DNA of 64,000 nucleotides from Okapia johnstoni (GCA_024291935.2 JAGTYA010000026.1:2715501-2779500), one strand, 5' to 3'. Positions 52,441 to 62,480 are shown, counted from the first letter of the stretch. Translations and numbers: made by a program. Notes: generated from the letters alone by a model not told the origin.

Positions 52441-52960
52441 TTCTGTTGTTGTTCAGTCATTAAGTCCTGTCCGACTCTTAGGGAACCCAGGGACTGCAGC
52501 ATGCCAGGCTCCTCTCCCTCCACAGTCTCTCGGAATTTGCTCAGATTCATGCCCTTTGAGTTGGTGATGCCATCCAACCATCTTATCCTCTGCCGCCTTC
52601 TTCTCCTTTTGCCTTCAATCTTTCCCAGCATCAAGGTCTTTTCTAATGAGTCAGCTCTTTGCATCAGGTGGCCAAAATATTAGAGCTTCAGCTTCAGTGT
52701 CATTCCTTCCAATGAATATTCAGGGTTGATTTTCTTTAGGATTGACTGGAGTGATCTCCTTACTGTCCAAGGGCCTCTGAAAAGTCTCTTCCAGCACCAC
52801 AATTCGAAAGCATCCCTTCTTCAGAGCCCAGTTTTCTGTATGGTCCACCTTTCACCTCTGTTTATGACTACTGGGAAAACTGTAACTTGGACTGTACACA
52901 CCTGTGTTGGAAAAGTGATGTCTCTGCCTTTTAATAGGCTGTGTAGGTTTTTGGTCAGCT
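52441..52960 (-). mobile_element. BovB LINE 3' end, antisense
   Basis: 'gttgttcagtcattaagtcc', 'gccatccaaccatcttatcc', 'tgcatcaggtggccaaaata', 'cagcaccacaattcgaaagc', extending to 'gttggaaaagtgatgtctct' and 'tttaataggctgtgtaggtt', so it reaches farther into the RT ORF than the other minus-strand copies. About 520 bp; frames broken. Confidence 0.88.
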
Positions 52961-53019
52961 GAGTCTTGGCCCTCAAAGATACCAGGCTGTACTCTCTGGA
53001 CCCCACGAACGGGACCTTA

Positions 53020-53466
53020 TAGTAAGTCCCCTGCGTACCAATGAGTTTCTGTTCTGAGAACACGTTTGTAAGTCCAATTTGTTTGTAGTTCCAGCAAAGT
53101 TAGCCTTGATACCCGACTAAAACAACTGGTGTATAGTCCTGTACTGTAATAGGTTTATGATACTTTTCACACAGATAATACATTAAAAAACAAAAAATAA
53201 GGAAGATATTTTTAATCTTTACAGTACCTTGAAAAGTTCAGCGGTAGAGTACAGCAGCTGGCATACAGGGGCTGGCATCGAGTGAACAGGGAAGAAGAGT
53301 TACTGACTCAAGGAAGGAGAGGAGGTGGGAGACGGTAGAGCTGAAGGATGGTCAGAACAGGAGACAGAGGGCGAGCTGCACTTTCGTTCACACCTGACGT
53401 TGCAGGACCGCACGTTGCGTCTTTGGGTGTTTGCACCCTGAAGGTTTGAATGTAGGGGACTTATTA
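53020..53466. mobile_element. Short DNA transposon with terminal inverted repeats
   Basis: The left end 'tagtaagtcccctgcgtacc' (53020-53039) is the inverse of the right end 'tgtaggggacttatta' (53451-53466), sharing an exact TAAGTCCCCT core. The interior text ('aagtccaatttgtttgtagt', 'ctggcatacaggggctggca', 'gaagagttactgactcaagg') is familiar from many mammalian genomes. About 450 bp with no transposase frame, so non-autonomous. Family not determined; mariner-like is a guess. Confidence 0.6.
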
Positions 53467-53549
53467 TGTTATGGCAGAGGGGGCTTTGTGGATGTGGTGA
53501 AGGTCAGGATCTTGGGGTGGGGAGGTTGTTTTGGGCGCTTTGGGGTGGC

Positions 53550-53870
53550 GCTGACTGTAATCTCAGGGGTCCTCATTAGAGGAAGGCAGAGGGGGGTTGG
53601 CAGGAACAGGAGGGAGAAGGCAAGGCAACAGCAATGCAGAGACTGTGCGCGGAGGAGTGGAGGGCGCCCCAGAATCTGAGAAAGGCGAGGAGACAGGTTC
53701 TTCCCTGGATCTCTAGAAGGAACCAGCTCTGACCCCACCTTGGCATTAGCCCTGTGTGGCTCGTTTGGGATTTCTGTCTCTAGAACTGTGAGAGAATACC
53801 TGTCTGTTCTTTTTTATCCCAAATAATCTGTGGTCATTTGTTACAGCAGCACCAAAACCCCATCTTATCG
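53550..53870 (+). mobile_element. MaLR-like LTR repeat fragment
   Basis: Degraded, but keeps 'tctgtctctagaactgtgag', 'agaatacctgtctgttcttt', 'ctgtggtcatttgttacagc' and 'agcaccaaaaccc' in the order of the old LTR-type repeat's 3' end. Confidence 0.45.
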
Positions 53871-53899
53871 AGCATCCCAGATTCCTCGAGTAAGAGATC

Positions 53900-54720
53900 T
53901 TGTAGTTTTTCCTTCTAGATGTTTGTAGTTTTGCTTTTTCATGCTTAAGTCTTTAGCGTGTGTGGCGTTGGCTTGTGTGTGGGGAGGTGGGCTCCGTTTC
54001 TTACACTTTGCATGTGAACAGCCGATGTCAGCATCGTGCATTTATCGGTTCTTTTCCTTCCAACACAGGGACACGCATTGCATTCCCGTGTTTACAAGGC
54101 CTGTCCCGAGTTCTCTGCTCTTCACGTTGATCTGTGTCTGTCTCTGTAGCAAGGTCATCCTGATCTCGTGTTATAACTGTTTAGGAAGATTTGGCATCTC
54201 TTTGTTTCCAAAGTTAGTCCTGGTATTTTTTTGAAAAATTATGTTCTGACCATGCTGCAAAGCATGTGGGATCTTTGCTCCCTGGTCAGGGATTGAACCT
54301 GTGCCCCTGCATTGGAAGGTGGAGCCTTAACCACTGGGCGACCAGGGAAGTCCCTGTCCTGGTTATTTATCGCTCTTTCTCCTCTTCTGCAAACTTTACG
54401 ACCAGAGTAGGTTCTGTGAACAGTCCTGCCAGGGTTTCTGTTGGAAGTTGCCTCAAATCTGTATTTTGTGGAGAACTTTTGTCTTTAAGATATTAAACCC
54501 TAGCTTCCGTGATTATGGTGGATCTTTCCATTCATCTGGTCTTCCTATGAAGACTGTGTCTCTTATTTTGTTGCTCTGAATAATGTCCTGTTAATTTTCT
54601 CCGTAAAGGTCTAGCGCAGGTTGCTTTAGATACTTTTTCTTACGTGTCTTTGGCTATTGTTGGGACTCTGATAGAATTTTTAATGTCTTTAAATTATTTA
54701 TTGCAAATGTAGCAACTTAG
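53900..54720 (-). mobile_element. Old L1 (L1M) ORF2 fragment, antisense
   Basis: 'agtttttccttctagatgtt', 'gtttaggaagatttggcatc', 'gactctgatagaatttttaa' and 'ttaaattatttattgcaaat' are in the style of reversed old L1 ORF2. A CHR SINE splits it at 54232-54352. Identification is softer than for the other L1s. Confidence 0.45.
54232..54352 (-). mobile_element. CHR-type SINE with TSD, antisense
   Basis: 'gctgcaaagcatgtgggatc', 'cctggtcagggattgaacct' and 'gggcgaccagggaagtcc'. TSD GTCCTGGTATTT (54218-54229) and GTCCTGGTTATTT (54357-54369). Confidence 0.8.
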
Positions 54721-55379
54721 TTAACTCTGTGTATTAATTAATTTCTTATCTAGCACTTGCTGAGCATTTTCACTGGTTTACATAATTAATTTCCAAGTGC
54801 TCGTGGCTTTTCCACGCAGAGAAGCCTAGTATCTGAAAAATAGTTCTTTCCCCCCGTCTTTTTAACCCTGAAACAGTGTATTCACGTGTCTGTTGGCTTG
54901 TGTGTTGGTTATATTGATGGCTGCTACAGGCTTGGGGCAGATTCACTGTTCCAGTTAGGGAAATGATCCTTTATTTTTTTCTTCTAGATGTTTGGGGCCT
55001 GATTGAGGGGGATTCCTTTCCTAGTCCCCTGACATCCGCCCTGTGGCGGTCAGAGTCCAGGCCTCTGGTCCCCGAGGACACAAGGCCTATCAAACAGCAG
55101 CTTGGGTTTGTGAGGCGCTGGGCGGGGCCGCCTCCCAGCAGAGGAGAGGTCTTGACCTGTTAGTCCTCATGTCGTGATATCCCAGGGAGCCCTTTTCTTC
55201 AGAGTGAATGGATTCTTGCTTCTGCAAAACTGTTAGATGAGTGAGCCATGTGTTTCGTGATGGGGGGAGCGGTACACTGGTCGGTTAGAATCTCTCCATT
55301 TATGCTGGAAGAAAACCAAAATGTGGGCCTATGATAAAAAACAGGCCTTCTTTAGAATCTCGTGGCCCTATTTACATTG
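54721..55379. other. Unique DNA, no gene seen
   Basis: No repeat or exon recognised. Confidence 0.35.
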
Positions 55380-55498
55380 GAAAAAACCCTGATGCTGGAA
55401 GAGATTGAAGGCAAAAGGAGAAGGGGGTGACAGAGGATGAGATGGTTAGATAGCATCACCAACTCAGTGGACATGAATTTGAGCAAACTCTGGGAGAT

Positions 55499-56625
55499 GA
55501 TCATCGAAAAAGCAAGAGTTCCAGAAAAACATCTATTTCTGCTTTATTGACTATGCCAAAGCCTTTGACTGTGTGGATCACAATAAACAGTGGAAAATTC
55601 TGAAAGAGATGGGAATACCAGACCACCTGACCTGCCTCTTGAGAATCTGTATGCAGGTCAGGAAGCAACAGTTAGAACTGGACATGGAACAACAGACTGG
55701 TTCCAAATAGGAAAAGGAGTATGTCAAGGCTGTATATTGTCACCCTGCTTATTTAAATTATGTGCAGAGTACATCATGAGAAACGCTTGGCTAGGGGAAG
55801 CACAAGCTGGAATCAAAATTGCCGAGAGAAATATCAATAATCTTAGATATGCAGATGACACCACCCTTATGGCAGAAAGTGAAAAAGAACTAAAGAGCTT
55901 CTTGATGAAAGTACAAGAGGAGAGTGAAAAAGTTGGCTTAAAGCTCAACATTCAGAAAACTAAGATCATGGCATCCGGTCCCATCACTTCATGGCAAATA
56001 GATGGGGAAACAGTGGAAACAGTGGCTGACTTTTTCTGGGCTCCAAAATCACTACAGATGGTAATTGAAGCCATGAAATTAAAAGACGCTTACTCCTTGG
56101 AAGGAAAGTTATGATCAACCTAGACAGCATATGAAAAAGCAGAGACATCACTTTGTCAACAAAGGTCCATCTAGTCAAGGCTATGGTTTTTCCAGTAGTC
56201 ATGTATGGATATGAGAGTTGAACTACAAAGAAAGCTGAGCACCAAAGAATTGATGCTTTTGAACTGTTGTGTTGGAGAAGACTCTTGAGAGTCCCTTGGG
56301 CTGCAAGGAGATCCAACCAGTCCATCCTAAAGGAGATCAGTCCTGGGTGTTCATTGGAAGGACTGATGCTGAAGCTGAAACTCCAATCGTTTGGCCACCT
56401 GATGTGAAGAGCTGATTCTTCAAACCCTGATGCTGGGAAGGATTGGGGGCAGGAGGAGAAGGGGACGACAGAGGATGAGATGGCTGGATGGCATCACCGA
56501 CTCGATGCACATGGGTTTGGGTAGACTCCGGGAGTTGGTGATGGACAGGGAGGCCTGGTGTGCTGCAGTTCATGGGGTCACAAAGAGTCAGACACGACTG
56601 AGCGACTGAACTGAACTGAACTGAA
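55499..56625 (+). mobile_element. 5'-truncated BovB LINE with TSD and (CTGAA)4 terminus
   Basis: Begins within the RT domain and runs to a 3' end of four CTGAA units at 56606-56625. TSD CTGGGAGAT at 55490-55498 and 56626-56634, lying in the older BovB. 1127 bp. A clean example of RTE-type retrotransposition with a short simple-repeat tail in place of poly(A). Confidence 0.88.
55530..56390 (+). pseudogene. BovB reverse transcriptase pseudogene (RTE clade)
   Basis: Readable RT core: the F-I-D-Y-A-K-A-F-D-C-V-D-H motif at about 55536-55580 (one frame), then after a frameshift near 55640 the G-K-G-V-C-Q-G-C-I-L-S-P motif and the catalytic Y-A-D-D at 55848-55859 in the 174-codon frame 55590-56114. 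That frame is lost again near 56030 in the D-F..F-L-G-S region, and C-terminal text continues in other frames. The catalytic aspartates are intact, but frameshifts, stops and the 5' truncation make it inactive. Confidence 0.88.
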
Positions 56626-56705
56626 CTGGGAGATAGTGGAGGACAGAGGAGTCTGAAGTGCTGCAGTCCGTGGGGTCGCAGAGTTGGACACAACTGAACA
56701 ACATT

Positions 56706-57354
56706 TACAGCAGAAGCTCAGATGGGAGCTCCCTGCAGCCCAAACTGGAAACAGCTGGCTCTCTCCAGGAGGCGGGGAGGCAGAAGCCATGGGCAGAAGC
56801 ACAGGCTCCTGAGGGAATTTTGCTGGGTAGAAGGGAAATAGGTCCATCTTGTGAACATTCCAGATCCCAGCCTTTCTGTTAACCCACCCAGAATGCTTCT
56901 AGATACCTCGCAGGCCAGTAACCACATAGAACACGCCAGGAAGGCGTGTGATCCTCCTCCTTATGGGCAATGATCCTCAACGGAGATGTTTTAATTCAGG
57001 CATCTGGGTCGTCAGCAGCTCTTTTTCTGATTTGGGAGATCGATTTTGGCCGAAGGATATTGAGTAGCTGTAACACCCCTGGAGCCCTTTTCCTCTGGGT
57101 AGAGGACTGTTTCCAGTTCCCTGCCGAACACGCCTTTACCCAGGAAGCGTCCGGGGTGGTTGTGCTCGGCAGGGAGCGGGGCTCTGCGGGACATGCCCTG
57201 GAGGCGTGTGACATGCCTGATGCGGGAGGTGACATTTGTCCTCTCCAGGAACAGGTGATTCAGGGGTTAAGTGGTTTTGGGAAAATATTGCATCAGCCAC
57301 TCTGAGAGAGGACCACATAAAGCACTCCAGTAAATTCTGCAGTAAAGTGATTGG
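56706..57354. other. Unique DNA, no gene seen
   Basis: No repeat recognised. Frames of 74-111 codons on both strands without domains. Confidence 0.35.
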
Positions 57355-57548
57355 GCTTTTCTGGTGGCTCAGTCAAGAATCTGTCTGCAATGCAGGAGAC
57401 CTGGGTTTGATCCCTGGGTCTGGAAGATCCCCTGGAGACGGGAATGGCTACCCACTCCAGTATCCTTACGTGGAGGAGCCTGGCAGGCTACAGTCCATGG
57501 GGTCTCAAAGAGTCAGACACAACTGAGCAGCTAGCACTTGGACTTTCG
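57355..57548 (+). mobile_element. BOV-tA SINE with perfect TSD
   Basis: Head 'gcttttctggtggctcagtc' (short deletion in the A-box region), B-box 'gggtttgatccctgggtctg', body, end 'gcagctagcacttggacttt'. TSD AAGTGATTGG at 57345-57354 and 57549-57558. Confidence 0.92.
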
Positions 57549-57558
57549 AAGTGATTGG

Positions 57559-57979
57559 TGCATGTTTGTTTAATCTAGTTGTGTTTCCCAAACTCCTTTG
57601 GCCAGGGATGGACTGGAGTGTCTGTGATGGAGTGGTTCTCGGAACACTAGCTGAGAATCATCAGAGGTTAACGGGGAAGTCTGGACTGCAGGGCTTCCCG
57701 GGAGAGAGGGAAGGAGAGTGAGTGTGGTCTGGTGAGCCAGGCGTGAAGGAAGGCCTCGGGGAGCTAGGCAGAGAGACTCAGGGCAGACAGGATACCAGCA
57801 GTTCATGGAATAGAGAGGGCAGCTATCCTTCTTGGAGCTCATCCGAAGACGCAGGAAGGGATGAAAATGGAGTTTATTCTGGACAGTGTGGTTTCGGAAG
57901 AAAGCTCTCTCGATGGCAATTCTCCTCAGAAATGTGGTTCGTGCGTCTAGCTAAGAACATCAGGAGGGCCTCACCCTGT
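57559..57979. other. Unique DNA
   Basis: No repeat or exon recognised. Confidence 0.3.
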
Positions 57980-58215
57980 ACTCATTTCCTGTGGTTGCCA
58001 TAGCAAAGGCCCACAGCCTGGGGGCTTAGACAGCAGACACTCCCTGTCTCCAGGCCTGGAGGCTGGAACCCCAGAACCAGGTGCGGGCGCGGCTGGTCCT
58101 CCTGAGGCCTCCCTCCTGGGCGTGTGGCTGGCTGTCCCCTCGTGTCCTCACAGGGCCGTCCCTCTTTGTGTGTCTGTGTGTCCTGACTTCCTTGTGTGAT
58201 AAGCACACCAGTCAC
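57980..58215 (-). mobile_element. MaLR-like LTR repeat, antisense
   Basis: 'ctcatttcctgtggttgcca', 'gcctgggggcttagacagca', 'ggcctggaggctggaacccc', 'gtcctcacagggccgtccct' follow the reversed old LTR-type repeat. Confidence 0.55.
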
Positions 58216-58227
58216 ACTGGACTGTTC

Positions 58228-58480
58228 GCTGTTGTCATTCAGTCACTGAGTCATGTCTGACTCTGTGACCCCGTGGACTGCAGCACACCAGGCCTCCCTG
58301 TCCTCCACTGTCTCCCGGACTTTGCTCCAGTTCATGTCCGTTGAGTCGGTGATGCCATCTGACCGTCCCACCCTCTGCCGCCCCCTTCCGTTTTGCCTTC
58401 CATCTTTCCCAGCATTCGCTGGAGGAGGGAATGGCAAACCCCTCCAGTATTCTTGCCGTGAGAACCGCATGAACAGTACA
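58228..58480. mobile_element. BovB 3' end (antisense) joined to a BOV-A fragment (sense)
   Basis: 58228-58415 is antisense BovB ('gactgcagcacaccaggcct', 'gtgatgccatctgaccgtcc', 'tttgccttccatctttccca'). At 58416-58422 it passes directly to sense BOV-A body text ('aatggcaaacccctccagta', 'ttcttgccgtgagaaccgca') to about 58480. Confidence 0.8.
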
Positions 58481-58999
58481 AAAGGCACGTCAGACAGGGC
58501 CCACCCTAGTGACCTCATTTTACCATGATCACCTCTTGAAAGTCCTGAGCTCCAAACACAGCCGCCTTCTAGGGTGCTGGGGGTCAGGGCCCCAACCTGT
58601 GAAGTTGGTGGTGGGGGGACATAGGCGGATGCCACGCTGGTGGGCAGGCTCTGCAGTCACACCTCCCCCTGGCCTGCGGTATGGTAGAGGACGCTGCCCT
58701 CACAGGTGGGGTGGCTGCCGAGTGGTGCCAGCTGGGCTGCAGCTGCAGTCCGTCTGCTGGAGGGGTTGGGGGAGCGGCTTCCCGCAGGGGTCCTCAGAAG
58801 AGGTGGCGTGTGACCTGAATCCTGGTGTCTCCCCGTCCTCGGGGGTGTGGTCTCATCCCTAGACCACGCCTACTAGATTCTGACACAGTTACGGGGTGGG
58901 GGGGGCTGGTGTGGCAGAAGCTTCAAGGGCAGCCCCCCCGACCAGTGCTGCAGTGCCTCCCCATCCCTTCTCGGTGCACGTGACGTGTGGGTGCAGGGA
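58481..58999. other. Unique GC-rich DNA, no gene seen
   Basis: The 117-codon plus-strand frame at 58509-58862 has no domain. Confidence 0.35.
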
Positions 59000-59216
59000 A
59001 GGTGTGAGTGTGTGTGCTCAGTCGTGTCTGACTCTTTGTGACCCCATGGACTGTAGCCCACCAGGCTCCTCTGTGGGATTTCCCGGGCAAGAGTACGGGA
59101 GTGGGCTGCCATTTCCTTCCCCAGGGGATCTTCCCAACCCAGGGACTGAACTTGCGTCTCCTGTGTCCCCTGCATTGGCAGGGGGGCTCTTTACTGCTGA
59201 GCCACCTGGGAAGCCC
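59000..59216 (-). mobile_element. BOV-tA SINE
   Basis: Antisense full copy from 'gtgctcagtcgtgtctgact' to 'gctgagccacctgggaagcc', with a small duplication in the head ('ctcctgtgtcccctgcattg'). Confidence 0.9.
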
Positions 59217-59664
59217 AAAGTGAAAAGCAACGCAGATTAAATGAGCACTGACACAGGCGTGCTTTTCTCTCACCTTCCCAGGTGCCTTCAACCCACATCT
59301 GGCCCACTGCTCCCCAAAACCCACCTGCCCTGCACCCCCACTCACTGTCAGCCTGTGTTAACTCACTGTCATCTGTTAGTGACTTTCAAAGGGTGTGGCA
59401 GAACCTGGGCCCCACCCGAATCGAGTTCTAGACCTACCGGTTCTGGTGGAGGCTGTTGCCAGTCCTTGGCCATGACCTTGACCTGAGTTCTCACGTCTGG
59501 TCTGCACAAAACCCCAGAGCAGCCCCTGGGAGAGCAGGGTCCCACTGCTGGGAGAACCAGCCGGTTAATATATTTGGATGTACAGAGTAAATGAATAGTT
59601 ACAAAACCTTGCTTCCAGTATGTTAAATATGTCAGGTGTCTGTTTGAGATTCCACTTGAATAAA
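59217..59664. other. Unique DNA
   Basis: No repeat or exon recognised with confidence. Confidence 0.3.
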
Positions 59665-59720
59665 AACATTTTTTTTTTTTTTTTGCAAAAAAACAATATT
59701 TATGTGTGTGTGTGTGTATT
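59665..59720 (+). repeat. Poly(T) and (GT)n microsatellite
   Basis: A 17-T run at about 59669-59685, then GCAAAAAAACAA, then (TG)8-like sequence at 59702-59717. It lies at the tail side of the antisense SINE that follows. Confidence 0.9.
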
Positions 59721-59721
59721 A

Positions 59722-59882
59722 ACCGTGGCCCACCAGGCTCCTCTGTCCATGGGGTTCTCCAGGGAAGATTACTGGAGTGGGTAGCCATTCCCTTCTCCAG
59801 GGAATCTTCCCAAGCCAGGGATCGAACCAGGGTTTTCTGCATATCAGGCAGATTCTTTACCATCTGAGTTAGCAGGGAAGCC
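59722..59882 (-). mobile_element. BOV-tA SINE, 3' truncated, antisense
   Basis: 'ggcccaccaggctcctctgt' to 'gagttagcagggaagcc'. The 3' quarter of the element ('gactctttgtgacc...') is missing and replaced by the GT repeat. Confidence 0.88.
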
Positions 59883-60576
59883 ACATATATGTATACACAC
59901 ACATAAAAAAAAAATAAACCAGAGCTGATGGAACCTCTGCCTTTTTATATGTTACCTTCATAGATGTGATTCTTGCACCTTTGACCTTGGTAAAGTCATT
60001 CTGGTTTTCACTCTGTGTCTTCTGTCCCAGGCCAGCTTTCATATTTTCTCTCTGTCTGAGGAAGGAACCGGGAGGAAAACTTAGCTGCCTGTTCCTCACA
60101 GGTGTTAGGGGACTCAGGAGACAGTTTGAGATTTTATGTTTTCTTGGAACAGTTGTATGCTTTCTTGGAACATTTCGGCAGCAAAATGTGGAGTTTTTGT
60201 TACAATTGCTTTTCCCACTGTTACTTTCTTTCGCGCTTATTAATAGGTGCCCAGCAGGGCCGGTGAAGCAAACACATTCTGAGAGGTGCTGAACTTTCTC
60301 CACTTGTATAGTTTGGTATTTTCCCCGAGAGGTTAGTTACACTAGAAATGTCTGACTACAGGTGGTGAGTAACCTTCCCTTCCGGGTCCTGCCACTGACT
60401 TTTCCTGGGGAAGCTGGTTTCCAGACTGAGTTTTGTCCTTGGTTTCCTCTCCTCAGAGCGTCTCCCCGCCACCAACCCCCAGGTTGGAGAAGCCCTTCCA
60501 CCCACCGTGGCATTGCCTCATGAGACTCAGGGCACCCACTTCTGTGTGAATTTCAGATTGTTAGTGTTTTAGTGTG
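59883..60576. other. Unique DNA, no gene seen
   Basis: 60130-60175 has a short near-tandem repeat, 'ttttcttggaacagttgtat' and 'gctttcttggaacatttcgg'. No exon recognised. Confidence 0.35.
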
Positions 60577-60787
60577 AGTGCCCTGATAGCTCAGCAGGTA
60601 AAGAATTCGCCTGCAGTGCAGGAGACAAAGGAGACATGGGTTCGATCCTGGGTCAGGAAGATCCCCTGGAGAAGGAAATGGCAACCCACTCCAGTATTCT
60701 TGGCTGAAAAATCCCATGGACACAGGAGCCTGGCAGGCTACAGTCCAGTGGGTTACAAAGAGTCGGACACGACTGAGCACCTTGCAC
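60577..60787 (+). mobile_element. BOV-tA SINE
   Basis: Head 'gccctgatagctcagcaggt', B-box 'gggttcgatcctgggtcagg', body, end 'cggacacgactgagcacctt'. Confidence 0.9.
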
Positions 60788-61462
60788 CCCATGTCCTGCC
60801 CAGTACTTAGGAAGTACTTAGGATAAAACATATCCGTTGTTTATCTGAAATGCGAGGGTCCCAGGTGCCCTCTGTGTCACCTGCCACAGTTAATAATTAA
60901 GTGTTTCCCCAGGTGTTTGCTTTTCCCACGGATCAGCTGGTCGAGTTACACAAGCTCCTTTCGAAGGTCAGGACCAGCCTGCTGGGGTTTTTGTCCTGAG
61001 CTCCCAGGACGTCCTGGGAAGATGTGGGCATGGGGCTGCCTTTTCCCCTCAGACCTGTCCAGTGGGTTTCGGTGGCAGATGCGTCCGTGTGTGACCATCA
61101 CACCTAAGCTGATGTAGTAGCAATGGTGACTTCTTGTGGCCGGGTGAGGACTGTGGGTGGCAGGGGACTGGGGGACACAGGGCGTCTTCCCCACGGTTGT
61201 CAGTTCTGTGTGACACAGACATCCTTAAACCACCCCCACCCCCACCTTTGGTCTTCTGGAAGGAAGACCCTGGGGTCAGGTACCCTTTACTGTTCAGACT
61301 GCGTGTCCACAATGGGTCACGGGCCTGGGGGCCGCAGCTTCAGAGTCACCCTGGAGAAACAAGGTGTTGCCAGCGTTTGTACATTCCCAGTTTTTGCCCA
61401 TCGTCTGACCTGTCTCAAAACCGCCTCTGGATCTGGACCTGCGGGCTCTTCCCACGCCCTGT
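60788..61462. other. Unique DNA, no gene seen
   Basis: The 212-codon plus-strand frame at 61123-61761 runs from unique DNA into SINE, BovB and CHR sequence, so it is not a gene. Confidence 0.45.
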
Positions 61463-61695
61463 GCGACAGCGGTCACTCGGTCGTGTCTGACTCTTTGCGA
61501 CCCTTGGACTGTAACCCGCCAGGCTCCTCTGTCCGTGGGATTCTCCAAGCAAGGACGCTGGAACGGGTTGCCATTTCCTTCTCCCAGAGTTTGCTCAAAT
61601 TCGTATCCATTGAGTCAGTGATGCTATCTGACCATCTCATCATCTACCGCCCCTTCTTTAGCTTCAGTCTCTCCCAGCATCAGAGTCTCAGGGCA
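61463..61695 (-). mobile_element. BOV-A body fused to BovB 3' text, antisense
   Basis: 61470-61583 is BOV-A in reverse ('ggtcgtgtctgactctttgc' to 'gggttgccatttccttctcc'). Without a gap it becomes BovB in reverse ('cagagtttgctcaaattcgt', 'gtgatgctatctgaccatct') to about 61690. Confidence 0.82.
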
Positions 61696-61718
61696 TCTGA
61701 AGATCACATCGGTCAGGG

Positions 61719-61850
61719 GGACTTCCCTGGTGGTCCAGTGGCCAACGCGATGCACTCCTAATACAGGGGGCCTGGGTTCCCTCCTTGGTCAGGGAACTAG
61801 GTCTCAAATGCCGCAACTAGGACCTGGTGCAGGCAAATAAAGATAATGTC
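61719..61850 (+). mobile_element. CHR-type SINE
   Basis: 'gggacttccctggtggtcca', 'ggcctgggttccctccttgg', 'tcagggaactaggtctcaaa', 'tgccgcaactaggacctggt', with an 'aaataaagataa' tail. Confidence 0.75.
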
Positions 61851-61854
61851 GATA

Positions 61855-61965
61855 TTGGGGCCTCACCTAGACCAGTTGAATCAGACCTCCTGGCACCACT
61901 GTTTTTTAGAAAAAGATCCCAGGTGACTTCCTGGTGCAGCCAGGCTGGAGAAAAACTGTTCTAGA
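61855..61965 (+). mobile_element. MER5-like hAT fragment
   Basis: 'ggcctcacctagaccagttg', 'aatcagacctcctggcacca', 'atcccaggtgacttcctggt' and 'ggagaaaaactgttctagag' follow the right half of a MER5-type element. Confidence 0.55.
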
Positions 61966-61969
61966 GGAC

Positions 61970-62364
61970 TGTTGCTCAGTCAAGTCGTGTCCGACTCTGT
62001 GACCCCAAGGACCGCAGCACCCCAGGCCTCCCTGTCCCTCACCATCTCGTGGAGTTTGCCAGGTTCATGTCCATTGAGTCGGTGATGCCATCCAGCCATC
62101 TCATCCTCTGTCTCCCTCTTCTGCCCTCAGTCTTTCACAGCATCAGGGTGTTTTCCAGTGAGTCGGCTCTTCGCATCAGGTGGCCAAAGGATTGGAGCCT
62201 CAGCATCAGTCCTTCCAGTGAATATTCGGGACTGATTTCTTTTAAGATTGACTGGTTTGATCTCCTTGCAGTCCAAGGGACTCTCGAGTCTTTTCTAGCA
62301 CCACAGTTCAAAAGCATCACTTCTCGGGCGCTCAGCCAGAATTCTTTATGGTCCAACTGTCTAA
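61970..62364 (-). mobile_element. BovB LINE 3' end, antisense
   Basis: 'ttgctcagtcaagtcgtgtc', 'gtgatgccatccagccatct', 'gcatcaggtggccaaaggat', 'tccttgcagtccaagggact' to 'tttatggtccaactgtctaa'. About 395 bp; the reversed frame at 62135-62356 still shows RRSNQSILKEISPEYSLEGLM. Confidence 0.9.
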
Positions 62365-62480
62365 CCCTTGGCAGTGAAAGTGCAGAGAGCTAACCACTCT
62401 ACAGCCAGGAAGTTCACCTGCTCTCGAGGATATTAAAACCTGGAGACCTTGTTGGAAATGATTAGCAACTAGCTAATGGT
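62365..62480. other. Short CHR-like scrap and unique DNA
   Basis: 'gagagctaaccactctacag' then 'ccaggaagttcacc' looks like a reversed CHR head. The rest is unassigned. Confidence 0.35.

Larger units (their letters stand above)
55380..56705 (+). mobile_element. Older BovB 3' end, split by a younger BovB
   Basis: 55380-55489 ('ccctgatgctggaagagatt', 'gatggttagatagcatcacc', 'atgaatttgagcaaactctg') is continued only at 56635-56705 ('agtggaggacagaggagtct', 'gttggacacaactgaacaac'). The intervening 1127 bp is a separate BovB insertion. Confidence 0.85.

Noticed and set aside
55590..56114. 174-codon reverse-transcriptase frame as a functional gene
   Set aside because: It is the middle of a 5'-truncated, frameshifted BovB inserted in another BovB; no intact element remains.
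61123..61761. 212-codon plus-strand frame
   Set aside because: The second half is read from BOV-A, BovB and CHR repeat sequence.
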